In this document: positions 34,680 to 47,506 of the stretch, in pieces | Layout of the letters: every line of letters starts with the position of its first letter | How positions within the stretch are numbered: position 1 is the stretch's first letter | Source of the DNA: Beaufortia kweichowensis | Taxonomy: Eukaryota > Chordata > Actinopteri > Cypriniformes > Gastromyzontidae | NCBI GenBank assembly: GCA_019155185.1 | Contig: CM032807.1 | Location: 10,382,700-10,446,699 of the forward strand | DNA: 64,000 nt | Direction: 5' to 3' | Translations under genes and position numbers: made by a program | The notes under the pieces: model-generated | What the model was told of the DNA's origin: nothing | What the model saw: the letters and a program-made list of their open reading frames with translations, nothing else | Database searches by the model: none

Positions 34680-37600
34680 ATATTCCTCTAATTCATCCAT
34701 CAATACAGTACATCCAAACACATGCTTTAATTCTCACCCTCTTTCAGAGGTCAGTGTGGTGTACCATCTGCAAATGTGGCAGCTAAATGCCTGTGATCTA
34801 GAAAGAGTTCTTAAGAAGTGCCACAGCATCATTATGAAAAACCATCAGAATCCTGTCTGCTGCCCAAAAGGTACCAGGTTTGGCTACAATAGAAACTTAT
34901 CACATGATCTTCAGTGTCAAATCCACCCATTATATATGGCAATCTCTTATATCAGCTTACATCATCTTTGCTAGCTAAACAAGACAAGGCTAATCTTCAG
35001 CCACATCTGCCTTTTTTTGCTGACTGTCAATATTGACCGATATCTGCATCTGTCAATACAGACAAAATGCATTACTTGCAGGTTCATTTGAAAAAAGAAA
35101 CAAAAAAAATAATGTGTGCCAGGATGAAGCGCAACTGAAACAAAATTAAACTGAATGCATGCCGAGGACTCACTTAGGCTTAATAACCTAATTTAGAAAC
35201 ATTTAGAATATTCAACCGCATTTAGAACTATCCAAAACAAAATGGTCCTAGTTATTTTTCAAGAGTTTCAGCCAAGTGTTTGTAAACAGTGATGTAGCAG
35301 AAAATGAGTTTCAGTAAACCCAATCTCACATACCACTAAAAGACAGGAGCTGCCACATGAAACACTGTCAAAGTGTGTGCGTATATGCGTGCGCTTTCGA
35401 TCTTGCATCCTGCATTCTCAGGGTCTGCATAAGAATGACAAATGCTGTGACAGTGAGGTGAACAATGTGGTTAAAATCAAGTGAGACAGGAAAAGGCATT
35501 ACCTTAAACCCCTCACCCGGCAGCATACTCTCTCAGATATCATCAGATGCCAGGCATTCCTGGAATAGTCTGCTTTTTCGTTAGTGGCTTAGCCTCGCTT
35601 TCATATACCCACTGTGCATTCTCATCCTGCAACCAATAATGATAAGCAAGCCATTCATTATAAATAATTGTACTAAAAGTGTACATTTACATGGTGACAT
35701 TAATGCATTTCAGCCCTTTATACAAAAATATATTTAAGTGCATTTAAGTGCATTTAAGCAATAAATCTATCATTAGTATGCTTTAGTATTCTAAATGCTC
35801 TACCAACTGAGCTTAAAGAATATCTTTTTCATATTAGCTCCTCTTTCCTTATACTAAGCCCCTATGTATGCATCTTTGCATCGACTGTTTGAATTGGAGT
35901 AGCCATAGGCACCTGATGCATGAACTCCCAGCAATGGAAACTTGCATTAGCATGAGCAAAAGTTGACCAAGTTCTGATTTCTCACTATCAACTAGCTTAA
36001 GCAATAAAGCTACAATAATCTTTTCTTGTGCTGGTGTTAATGCCAGTAATTGCAAAACACACAAATACATTGCAAAAGCAAAATACATGCTTAAAAGATC
36101 AATATTGGGTTTCCAAATATGACATTCCAAATATCAGTAAAAAATTATGATAGTGATGATAAAACTGCTGTTTACTTAAATTTACATATGGCAACTATTT
36201 AGCCATGTTATCAAAGGACTCAAAATAAAGCAGAGACTTAAGATTTCACGTAGTGAAGGCTAAACAATTAAAAATACTTTAATTTAATAACGGAAATGAA
36301 TGTTGCACAAGACAATTGTAATTTCTAGTTATGCCACTTAAAACACACCTGTGTGTCAACACAATCTCATTGCAATTTATAACTATTTTACAACCTGGCT
36401 AAGTGATATAAATTTGTACAATCTTGTTTGTTTTGGTGCTTTCTCCCCAGTAATGGTTAGGGATGGGACTTGATTACTGTTTTTTTGAGTAATCATTTAG
36501 TAATCGTTTTTTTAACAAAAATAATATGAAATAGCCGTACTATTAAAAAGTCCTCTGAGATCAGGTTGCATATGTCATGTGCAGTCAATAGTGGAGCACT
36601 GTGGGAAAATTATGAAACATATCGCAAACTAAGCATTTAAAGCATTGTCGCAGATAATTATAAAACCAAAACCTTTCACTGTAAATTCCGCAGGGGAAAT
36701 GACACACTGACATCTACCGTAGCATCAAATGAAAGGTTTCCTTGCCTCTCTTCACAGGTATGGGAAACCCTATCTACTCTACTAAGCAAATGTAGCCAAA
36801 AGTGCTAGAAGTCACACGCACTCTGACACATCTCATCCACCACTGTTGCTTGGTAACAGCAGTCAGCTCTTGCTCAGTTTCCCAGAAGTGTTGCCTGCTA
36901 AGCAACTTTTGTCACTGATACACAGTCATGAGGGGTTTTGGGGTCGACCGTGGGCTGCAGCGCAACACAAAACCCCAGTTCTCTTACCAAACTATTGGAA
37001 AAATTGTGTATCGTTTTGCGAACATCTTACGCTCTCTCTCTGACTCAGCATCTCTGCAAAAACGTAAGGTAAATGTTGCAGTCATTTTAATCAGGGTTAT
37101 TGCAAATAAGCATAAATACATTATCCCACATACCAGACATGAACATGTCAATCTGAAACTCTGGGGTTTGTCAAGAAACAACAAAAGGGTTTTTAAATGG
37201 CTCTGTGCAGCTCTTTGGATTTGGAACACCATTCTTGCTTTTGTTAACAACTTGCTAACTTGAGCCATCTTTTTTTTACATCAATAAAACCCAGTTTACA
37301 TTCTAGGTTCTTAAGATAAATGCCTCTAAATGCCTAAATTCCTTATATTACTGTACAAGCATTTTTAGATCTTAAATTTAACCTGTTTTTGCAGACAGTA
37401 AAGATACTGCTTTCTTAAATACTTCTGTAACAGTGAACTGCTCCGACTTTCCGTTTATGACACTTCATTAAGAAATCAGTAACTTCCCATTCAGAACTAC
37501 TCTAACCACACCTCAACCATTTTGCTCTCTTGCCAAGACACATTCAAAGCAGCATTAAAACTAGGTTAAGACAACTTGAAAAAACGTATACACCTGATTT

Positions 37601-37798
37601 ACAGCTTTCAAATTTAATTTGAAAATGCTTTACTTCAAAATTCACTTTATGCACCAAATCTGAAATTTTGAGCATCAAACAAAAAACTTCTCAGTAGCAC
37701 TTCTCATGTATTCCACAGAACACAATAAAATGAAGTTATCATAAAATTAACCATATTACAAAAGAATGATAGAAAATGAAATGCAATATCCTAGTCAA
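34680..37798. other. Intergenic region between faslg and the 5-exon gene
   Basis: No exon is supported. It holds a 100-bp segment (36,062-36,161) duplicated at 39,324-39,425. A 111-aa plus-strand frame (36,928-37,263) has an ATG but no recognisable domain or codon signature. Confidence 0.45.
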
Positions 37799-40700
37799 TT
37801 AAATATCTTCATCTGAGGAGGACGAGTAGCAGCCGAGTCCAAGAACATGTTCATTTTTCTGCTGGACTGTTTTGGCATTGGAAGACTTATGATTTTTTTC
37901 TTTTGCCGCCGTCTTTGCTAGTGGAAGGCTATTAAGATTGGGCAGGCCAGTAAGCAGCACACGTGTCAGTCTACCAGTGTCCTGCTGCTGCCCCACCAAC
38001 GCCACCCGTGAACTAGCCACCGCCACTCCCAGCCGGGTTTGATCAAAGCACAGTGGGAGATCCTGGTCTGGAGCATCTAAAGCCTGGGAGGTAATGGGAG
38101 TAGATGGGGAGGGTAGTTCTTGTACAGTAGAAAGAGACATTTGTGTTTCTTCTGGGTTGGTGTCTCCATTAACATTCTCCTGTGCTCTGCTGTGGCTGCT
38201 TGTGCCATGGAGGCATGCTCTTTTGCCTAAGAAAACAAGACAAGACAATGGCATTGCCATGATTTTCTAATCTTGTTCATCAAATACGTCCACTCAACTT
38301 TCCCAGACTTTTTCTTAAACTCAGCATCACGCTGAAGATAAAATATCAAACATTAGTAAAATTAGTAAACTAAGGACTCTAAAACAGACAATGACTTTAT
38401 TTACCCACAAAAACTAGTAAAATAAAAGCACACACTAACAGGTGTTTTGATTGCTGGCAGGCTCTTTTCTCCTTTTGGTGTATGAACGAGGTTCCCAGGG
38501 TGTGTGTTTGCAGGCAGGGTCCAGGGAGCGCAGCTTGTTAAGGTAGCGTTTGTATTCTCTCTGCAGATCCTCAATGTGCTGACGGAACTCATCTATCTTT
38601 CTCTCTGGGTAGTGAGACAACTGAGACTGCTGTAAAATACAAATGCAAATTAGTGCAAATTAAATTATGCACAGAACAATGCAAATCCCCATTTCACGGT
38701 TCCATTGTAACCATAAAGGGATAGTTCACCCCAAAATAAAATTCTTTCATTATTTATTAACCATCATGTCTTCAAACCTACATTGTATTTTTTTGTTTTC
38801 ACAGTATTAGTACTGATTTCTCAACATTTTCTTGCTGTTAAAACATTCTACAGTTCGGAACTGTAGATCTTGTTTTTGCATCAGTATTGCTACTGTATTC
38901 TCAACAGTTTTGTACTTTAAGCTGTGTACAGTGTGGTACTGTAGTTGTTAAAATTCATTCTGGTAAAATATGTGTGTGTCACCAGATTATATTATATATA
39001 CTAGATATTGTCCTGTTAATTTCAATACAGTACTTCTAAATGACTGTGAAAATCAAAGACCATCCACTATTATATTGCATCTGTGTGAGAGTGCCTGAGA
39101 TGAAATGATCATTCTATGTCTGCATATAATTATTAAACATTAGGACTATCATTAATATTTGGTAAGTGACCAATCTTAATTTTGACACGAAAAAACCTTT
39201 TAGAAGAGTATTGCTTTAGAAAAGCGACTTTTATGTTCGATAAAATGTGTGAAGCACATTACATTCCATTCAAGTTAATGCTTTACAAATACTCTATCTA
39301 TTTGGATTCGGTTTTATAACGTTCAAATACATTGCAAAAGCAAAATACACGCTTAAAAGATCAATATTGGGTTTCCAAATATGACATTCCAAATATCAGT
39401 CAAAATAATTATGATAGTGATGATAGCATAATGCCGAGTTCACACTGCATGATTTTCAAAGTCGTCGGATCACCGTTGTTTTCACACTGCACGACTATCT
39501 GGGGTAGCATTCAGTTGCATTGCACGATGGATTTCATGAGCCCTGTCGTGAGTTTTTATTGCACTTGAGGTAAATGGAAAGAGCCTGAGGCTGCAGGCAG
39601 AGTAAAATAAAGCCCTTATAAACACTACATATTGATTAGAAGAATATGTGTTTACAAGTTGTTATAGCGTTTATAATCTGTGCTGATAGTTGGTGGCAAT
39701 AAGTGTACTACTTAGGGTGCAAACCTCTGTGTAGCGTGAAGACAACGCGTTTTAAAGCGTTACTGGCGGAAGCTTAAATGGTAGAACTTTGTTCTGTGTC
39801 ATGAATAAACGCAATATGCAAAGAAAGAGCATACAAACTATGTGCAAACTAGTTTTGTGGAAAGCCGAGCAACTTTTTTGTGGTTTTACCATGACTTTCT
39901 TATTTTATCCTCACCTGCTTTTTATATATTAAATATCAGATGTATATTGATCAATAGCATATGTTTGATAAGAGGCAATTTTGTGAATGGCCAAAAAACT
40001 ACATCAAACATTGAATTACGGTATGTGCAAAAGTAAGTGAAGCCCCAGCTGCGTTGGTAAAGTCAAGGTGCCTTTAATATTATTTTTTATCCAAACCACA
40101 AGATGGCATAAAACCCGAAATGTAGTGCTTGTCCATACTTCTGTTTTTGTTTGCGCATGAGCAGTTGATCATTTCGCGGGGCGTTCAGGGAAAAGGACGC
40201 AAAGATACATGTTAAATAAATGTTTTAAATAAATGTTTTAATTTTTACAAAATGACCACATTTATTTTCTGACCAGAGAAAATGTGTATATTATAACAGT
40301 TTTTTCATGGAGCCATAGTTAGATCCCCATATCTCTGTGGCTGAAGCATATAGGGCTTTTAAAATGTAAAAAAAGAGTAATATAAAAGGATATTAAGATA
40401 CCGTTAAATCTTTTTATCTTTGGAAAAATAACACAGAAAGTGCTTTCTTCTCATTTTTGATCTGCTACTGTGGGTATGCAACAAGAATGGCTAAAGTCAA
40501 CATGTTTTACTAATACAATCTCTGTGAAAAAATAAAATAATGATGTCTGGCTCTTTAAAATGGCCCCAAATTTAAGATAAAAATTGTTATTTTGACCTCT
40601 CTCTACACACTAGCGGATTACTCCGTAAATATTCATCCATTAGCTTTTATATTTTGGCTTTCATCACTATAAATGCTTGTCTTGCTTCTGGTAAAATATT

Positions 40701-41508
40701 AAAAACATTTGAAATCTGAGCCGGGAAATTTATTAAATTTGGTTGATTTGACACAGAATGGCCCTTCTTTGTTTTCTTATAGCCTGTAACTTATTCTTTG
40801 CGGGCATCAGCTGTTTTTTTTTATTAAAAAACAACTAAGCAGCTTAGAGAGGCCCATGGCTATTCACTATTCACAATCTATAGAGACATTTTTCTTCTCG
40901 CTTTTGGGTAAGGGCATCATGTATCCATTTAAGGTGGAAGCCCTTTCTTACTAACGCCCTATGGGACATAATATGATGATAATGTTTCTGCTTAAAAAAG
41001 AATCTCTGCAAATGATCTCCAAAAGTGTGGTCTGATTGGACTGAACAGGTAGATAATCAGTACCTGCAAATAGTACTCGATCTCCTTCTTAATACTCGGT
41101 ATCCATTTCTTCACGGCTGCCACTGAATTTAACGTCACCTGCATATGAGAGCGTTAGCAAGGTGAATGTTTGTACTTGTCTTGTTGAAAAAATACAAGCT
41201 TTGTATATTATTTTGAGTTATTTCTTACAAGTTTTGGCCTTGACACGTGGACATCTTTAATGCGACCCTCTAGAAAGAAACAAATATGAGAGTAATTAAT
41301 TTCTAAAACTTACCATGTGTGCAGGTATTAGATGCAAGTTAATGCATTACTAATACGCGTTAATGCGGATTTATAAAAACACGTGTTTTAAAGTTTTCAC
41401 ATTGGGTTAATTCACAAATAAGCTGAGACTCTTTCTCCTACCCTCTCTCTCTTTCTGTAGCCACAAGCGATTCAATTTTCCGAATTGCTTCTCTTCGTTT
41501 CTCGCCAT
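37799..41508 (-). CDS. Uncharacterised coiled-coil protein, ISY1-like N-terminus, 5 exons
   Basis: Coding exons: 41,442-41,508, 41,229-41,269, 41,064-41,138, 38,440-38,629 and 37,799-38,226, giving 801 nt and 266 aa. All introns are GT-AG and every junction keeps phase. The start MARNEEK, with a following Leu/Arg-rich helix and a KWIPSIKKEIE segment (about 48-58), resembles the layout of the spliceosomal protein ISY1, but the similarity is loose. A second charged helix (about 66-97; HYPERKIDEF ... REYKRYLNKLR) suggests a coiled coil. It is followed by a basic YTKRRK patch near 110, then a low-complexity Ser/Thr/Pro/Gln tail ending in the acidic SSSSDEDI. The tail pattern fits a nuclear protein with a CK2-type acidic end. 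I do not recognise the gene. Exon structure and a TCACGTGA box 26 bp upstream support a real expressed gene. Confidence 0.8.
38630..41063. other. Large intron 3 of the 5-exon gene, with repeat fragments
   Basis: The intron is 2.4 kb long. It contains a common fish repeat fragment (gggatagttcacccca) at about 38,717-38,780, the second copy of the 100-bp duplication at 39,324-39,425, and a DNA-transposon-like stretch starting ccgagttcacactgcatgat at 39,434 with an internal ttttcacactgcacgact repeat. No coding sequence is seen. Confidence 0.6.
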
Positions 41509-41533
41509 TCCAGACCCATTTCCGGGCAACAAG

Positions 41534-41541
41534 TCACGTGA
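41534..41541. promoter_or_regulatory. Palindromic E-box (TCACGTGA)
   Basis: It lies 26 bp upstream of the ATG of the 5-exon gene, next to a ttccgg ETS-like core at 41,519-41,524 and a tcacatgac half site. TCACGTGA is the preferred site of USF/TFE3-type bHLH-ZIP factors. The closeness to the ATG implies a short 5' UTR or an initiator nearby. Confidence 0.5.
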
Positions 41542-41579
41542 TGCTGGATAGATGGTCACATGACCCGATATTTTCAACA

Positions 41580-42377
41580 TGCGTCAATACTTTATTTTCA
41601 TATTAGCTATGAAAGCTTTTACATAACACGTATGTTTTTCTATGTGTTTTGAGAGTGTGATTTGTTAACCTAACATTAGAAATGTATTTTTATGTAAAGA
41701 GAGTGTTAAATGACAGTTTACGAGAAGGTGCCCAAATGCTGTGTTTGAGTGCCTCCTATTGACAAAACTATGAAATGCTTTTATTAGAATACAATTTAAA
41801 TGAACATTACCAAAGTACAGCGTTTAAAAGTAAACGTGTTTGGTAGTATCTTTAAAGAAATATCAATGTAAAAGTAGTCTGATTATGTTAAAAAAAATTA
41901 AGATGTAAAATCATCAGCGAAGTATCAGAATCCAATAATCTTTATTATCAATTATATTTACATTTATATTTTGCTATATATTTTTTCACTTTTCTTTCTT
42001 TTTACTTTTGTTAGAAATCTGGGAAATTCTTTGTGGTTAAAAGCCTTGCTAAGAAAAGCTAAAACCAGCGTATGCAGTAAGGAGTAGTTCTTAGCAGTGA
42101 GCACTACACTTTTATATTGCATTATGTAAACATACTGAATAAATGTATAAGCAAGGGCACTTTCTGAAATGTAATACATCAGAAACCTGTAAAACTCAAA
42201 TCTGGAGGTGCAGATATCATATGATCCTTTCATATGTCATATGAAGTTGAGCAACAAAATTTTTTGAAAACTGCAGACATCTCTGATAAATTTTTACACC
42301 ATAAATAACATGGTGCAATTAGTTTTCTCCCTATTCAATGTTCTATTTGATCAATAATATGTTATAATAACATGATA
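41580..42377. other. Spacer containing the caiap 3' end
   Basis: A+T-rich, with no exon. The caiap 3' UTR should lie within it on the minus strand. Several tttatt (minus-strand AATAAA) motifs occur, for example near 41,590 and 41,940, and I cannot choose among them. Confidence 0.4.
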
Positions 42378-45092
42378 TTATTTTACGAGGAACATCTTCT
42401 TCTTCAGCAAAGTACTTATGCTGTGGTGGGCCTGTGTATCTTCTGTCTCTGCCACCTGAAGGGCAGTTTTGTTTACATTATTAGTTGCCTGTAAGTTAGC
42501 TCTCTCTCCATGTGTCCAGTTCACCAGTTTCTGCACTGTATCCACATGTCCAGCACGGCAAGCACAGTGCAGCGGTGTGTCTTTATTGTTATCCAGGGTG
42601 TTGATCTTGGCACCCTTCTCCAGCAGTAACTCCACCAGCAGGTCATGTCCATGTTCTGCAGCCAAATGTAGAGGAGTCCTCCTCCACACATTCCTATCAT
42701 CCACATTCTTTCTCTTACCAGATTCAAGAAGAACAGCTGCTGTTTTTTCATTTCCCTTACTAGCAGTGTAATGCAAAGGTGAACAGCCATCCATGTCCTT
42801 AGCTCCAACTTTTGCTTTACCAACTAGAAGTGCTGAAACTGCTTTAGTGTGACCCTCCATTGCAGCAAGGTGTAGTGGGGTCTTTTTTTCTTTTTCATGA
42901 ACATTGGGATCACTTCCTGCAGTGAGTAGCATCCGTATGATGCCCACTTCGCCTTGTGTACCTGCACAGTGCAGGGGTGTTCTTCCCTGTTTGTCTTTAA
43001 TGTGAATGTCTGCCTTGCTCTCCAGAAGTTGAGCAACAGCTTCCCTGTGACCGCTCTGGCTTGCAAGGTGCAGGGCAGTGAGTCCATCCTGGTTGATAGA
43101 GTTAATTTCAGCCCCCATACGCAACAACAGCGCCATCAAAGCTGGCTGGTTTTGTATTGCACTGAAATGTAGAGGGGTCTGATCTTTAGGGCCAATGATG
43201 TTGGGGTCTATGCCCTTATCCAACAATATCTGGAGTAGAACATTTAAATTGGGTTTGGTAAGTAAATACTGTTTTAAAATGTATACTTTGAAGTAATAAT
43301 TAAAACTGAGCCACAGAAGCTATTCACTGATGAAGGTTATCTTATTGTACATTTCCTGTGTACCTGTACGATTGCCAATTTTACCATTTATTTTATAGTA
43401 ATTACAAAACATTTGTTCATTTGTCATCATCTATATTAACCTGATAACTGTCACCGCAGAAATACACATGAAAATGCAATTAAATCTGAACAATTTTTTT
43501 TAATGTTTTACATATTTCTTTAAACATTAAGATATTTTAAATCTATAGTTTAAGTTTATAGTTTGTCATGATTAGATTAGAATAGGAAAATAACATACAG
43601 TAGGTGTTCCTCCTAAGGAACGGGTGACAGTTAATAGTTGACAGGTTAAAGATATTTGTCAGTGATAACCATATGATAACCAGCTATTTACCTGTGCCAT
43701 TTGCATACTTCCACTCTGAATAGCCAGATGAAGACCAGAGATGTGGTTTGGCAGTGTCTGATCCAATCTGGCCTTTTTTGCAACCAGCACTTTGAAGGCC
43801 TCTGTGTTTCCTAGCTCTGCAGCCAGCAGCATAGGTGTATATCCAAGGTCATTACAACAATTAACATCTGCTCCATGATCAATGAGTGCAGCCACAACTC
43901 CTTCCAAGTTCCTCTGTACCGCTTTGAAAAGAGCAGAGTTCACTTCATTCTGAGACGTGAACTTCTGCCCAAATCGCAAAAACAGAGACAGCAAAGACTT
44001 TTTGCCGAGCTCAAATGCAGTATTCACAATCACAGAATCCACATGGGCTCCAGCCTTCAACAAAACTGCAGCGGTATTCTCATTTCCATGGTGAACAGCG
44101 TGATAGAGAGCTGTTTTTCTTTGCCCATCTCTGGTATCTACTAAAGCACCATTTCGCAGAAGAACCTCTGCCAGCGTTGCATCATCCTGAATGGCAGCCA
44201 TGTGTAAAACTGTTGTCTGATTCTTACAGTTTTCTTGTTCCTCTAGCACTAGAGCTTTGACTGTACTCTCATGTCCATATTGAGCAGCCAGGTGCATGGG
44301 AGTCTTTGATGCTTGGTCTGTAGCATGAATATCAGCTCCAGCTTTTGCAAGAGCAAGAGCAACAGCAGTGTGACCCTTCTCTGATGCTCTGTGCAGGGCA
44401 GTACGACCCTTCTCATCTTTTAAATTCAGTTTAGCCCCCTGCCTAAGCAAAAAATATATAATGGCCTCCTTACCATGTTCAGCAGCGAGGTGAAGCAGTG
44501 TATCAGAGGACAAGTAAGCAGTATTAATATCCATACCTTTGATAAGATCCTGCAGCAGATAAAGATCACCGGTGGATACAGCTCTGAGGATTGCATCATG
44601 ATCACTTTCAGGTTTAGGCATTTGTTTTGGTTTTTCAAATAAAGAAGCTTCATTTGTTATAGTCTTTGGCTTCTGGCTTCTCTCAGGCTGATGTTCTCTG
44701 TCTGATTTTGAGTGTTTGACAAGACCTTGTTTATCCTTTTCTAGCAGATATCCAATTAGCTGCCTCCGTGCATCTTTAATGCCATCATTTACCCCACCGA
44801 CGTAGGTTCTCACGTGCTGATAGAGGACAGGTTCCACTCTTTTTAGACAAGGGTAAAAGAAGATGCGGCAGGCACGCTCTCCTCTTGATATCAAGATGTT
44901 TAACATTCTGGTGTTCTTTTCCTCTTGTGCTGTAATGCTGGACATCAGGGATCGACTGTCAGGTTGAAGAACTCCATTTGCAATGAGAAGGTCCAGCAAA
45001 TCTTCTGTTTTGGAAATTCCACTGACCAGCTCAGTTTTCTTTGTCTGAATCACTTCAATCGCATAAGGATTGGTAAAGCTGGTTGATCCCAT
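42378..45092 (-). CDS. caiap: CARD- and ankyrin-domain inflammasome adaptor (Caiap)
   Basis: Two coding exons, 43,692-45,092 (467 codons) and 42,378-43,229 (283 codons plus stop), join in phase 0 to encode 750 aa. The intron is 462 nt with GT-AG ends, and the junction falls inside an ankyrin repeat. An N-terminal helical domain of about 95 residues fits a CARD (TEDLLDLLIANGVL, then a KNTRMLNILISRG-type helix). A charged linker (about 110-165) follows, then more than fifteen ankyrin repeats (TPLHxAA and GADV/GADI signatures) to the C-terminus. In zebrafish, Caiap is described as a CARD-ANK adaptor that oligomerises and promotes caspase-1 activity after bacterial infection; it is cytosolic. The assignment is by architecture and memory of the fish gene; a different CARD-ANK paralogue is possible. 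The ATG at 45,092 opens the frame. The reading frame is intact, with no sign of decay. Confidence 0.83.
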
Positions 45093-46848
45093 GTCAATTT
45101 CTGTATGTCAGACTACACATACAGTAAATTTCTGAAGGAAATCTGTGAGCATTTGTTAGGTGAAAATATGTTAAAAGACCTCCTGCATACTCTTTGTCTC
45201 TTATCACTATAAACAAGACTGTTTCTTAGCAACTAGCTATAAAGTAAACAATAGTAAATAACAACATACCAGTTTAGAAATTTTTGAAATGCCACCAAGA
45301 GAAAGCTGTTAATATGTTTAATATGTATAGTATGTGTATAACAAATGTTTACATAATACATTTTAACAGTTTTGTTGATGTGCATTTATTGCCTTATCTA
45401 GTTTTACTAGAAATCTGCCACATAGCTACTGTAACCATGACAGGGATCTTTCTTTTTGCCATTAAACAAGAAACTGCTTTAAATGACCAAAGAACAAACA
45501 GCTCATCCTCATATGTTACTTATGTTAATTTTAATTGGAGGTTTTATTGTGAAACTGGAAAGGTCTTCAACTGCATTAATAAAAGTATGTAAAAACTTAG
45601 ATAAACTTATAAATCCGTATGCTTTTGATAATGTAACACTCTGTTATGAGTTTAGCTGTTGACAGTGACAAGTGCTTTTCTGCTCAAATCTAGTTAATTA
45701 AATATTAGTTAAATGTTTGTAGTTTTTCTAATCATTGCCTCACTTAATGAAAACAATAATAATTTGATAATGTCCGGGTTAATAATTAACTAACCCAAAT
45801 TCCCCCAAACCAAAAGCGCATTTAAGATTAGACAGTTATCGAGATTAGTCTTAAAGACTCGAGGAGTTCCTCTTCCCGTAACACACGCCCACCAGTTCAT
45901 ATGACGTAGGTCTTCCGACTGCTCTCTTGCCTAATATGGAGAGGTAGGTAGTGATTTTCCGGTATGATGTCATCTTTTGCCAAGTTTGGGCAGTGGACTC
46001 AGATGAACTGACAGATAATAAATATTAATCTGTGTTGATGACCTGAATATTATATTACTTTTACTTGCCTTGTCTGTGTATGGAGAAACTCGCAATTAAT
46101 GGAATTGTGATTTTAAATGTCACTTTTTAACCAAAACTGTCGACCCGTTATATCTTTTGTGTATCATATAGGCTATAATCGTATATTTTAACTAACTATA
46201 ATTTAATAACTTTTTCACTATTCTTTACTGAGTTCAATATTTCGTGTCTAAATTTGTAAATGCAACTGTTGGTATATTTTAACGTGATCTATTAAACCAA
46301 TACGTATTATTCTTCCCTGGGCGTTACTCCACGCAGTAGTGAACAATCTTGAAGTCCGCTAGTGTCCTGTTCAGGCTCTAAACAACCGTCAAAGAACGAT
46401 CTCAGTGGTCTCACCAGTCGATGGTGCCCTCTACTGGTGCAAAGAGGGACAAACATTTATAGAGTTATAGAGTTAATTCTTTACTGCTAAATTGAATGTC
46501 ATTTGTTTATTGCCTTTCAATGAGAATAGAGGATTTGTTTGTTTTTTGCTTAATTAACATTTTAAAAGTTTGAGAACGTCTGTTGCATTTGTTGTATACG
46601 TTTGAGAAAAATGTTGTATTTATTATGCTCACACCAAATCTCTGTTACTGGTTAAAATTGTGTAGTTGTTTTTTACACAGTTTTTTCTTTGGACATTAGC
46701 CGCTTGTGTATTCAAGCCGGTATGTGGACAAAAGGATAAAATCTGTGGATAAAATCTGTATCTCCCAAAACATGTCAGCACATGTTTGTCTCGAAACGCA
46801 CAAAATGAACTCTTTAATAAAGACAACAATTAAATAGTTGCTTCACAT
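45093..46848. other. Spacer between caiap and jun
   Basis: It includes the presumed caiap 5' UTR/promoter (45,093-45,300) and A+T-rich sequence. GC-richer patches at about 45,865-45,965 and 46,315-46,445 (the latter with gtgccctctactggtgc, common in fish repeats) show no coding frame. Confidence 0.45.
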
Positions 46849-47506
46849 ACTTTATTACAGTTCATAAATATTGATTAGTTTCTGATGTTCTCAGGAAACA
46901 AACATAGAAAACTTATATTGTATTTTACTTACAAATGGTAAACTTGAGTACTCCTGGTTGATCTTATTTACAAATAACAATGAGTGAAACCTCATTAATG
47001 AACTTTTTTAAAAAGGAAACCGTTTAAGTTTGACTAACTCAAAGAAAAAGTCAATTCATTTTAAGAACATAAAGTACGATGTAACTCATAAGTCTGGTAG
47101 CTTTAATCAAAGTTTTAGAGGACGCGACTTCTTGCTTGGTGCGCCAGAAATGTATATCTCTATAGTATTATAGTCATGTCCCCGGTTTTTCTTCCATAAT
47201 ACTGAGTGCTCCGTTAAGCTTAGGTCCATGCACCATCTGGTCGAAGTGAACAAGTCTTTTTTTCTTATCAGAAAGTTAAACATGTAACAGAGTGAGTCTC
47301 ACGCCCACTGTCCTTATTAGACCGAGTTTGTGAAGTTTTGTACTCCCGAAAGTCCAGTCAGAACATCCTTTTACGCGCCATAGCGCAAGGCGCTCGGCCG
47401 GACAGTCCCGGTCTCAGTGGGCTAACGCCAGCAGTCATTCGTGCTTGAAGCCCATGAAGTTTGTCCTTTGCGTTTATTTAAGTAAACTCAAATGTCTTCG
47501 CTCTTC
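46849..47506 (-). other. jun: jun 3' UTR
   Basis: It runs from the jun stop to a minus-strand AATAAA (tttatt at 46,851-46,856 on the plus strand). It contains several minus-strand ATTTA pentamers (plus-strand taaat), as expected of an unstable immediate-early mRNA. The end position is inferred. Confidence 0.5.

Noticed and set aside
34507..34974. 155-aa repetitive hydrophobic frame
   Set aside because: Created by a 30-bp tandem repeat; no signal or family evidence.
36928..37263. 111-aa plus-strand frame with an ATG
   Set aside because: No recognisable domain, no partner exons, and ordinary intergenic composition.
42469..44260. Plus-strand frames of 72-100 aa across caiap
   Set aside because: Antisense shadows of the ankyrin-repeat coding exons.
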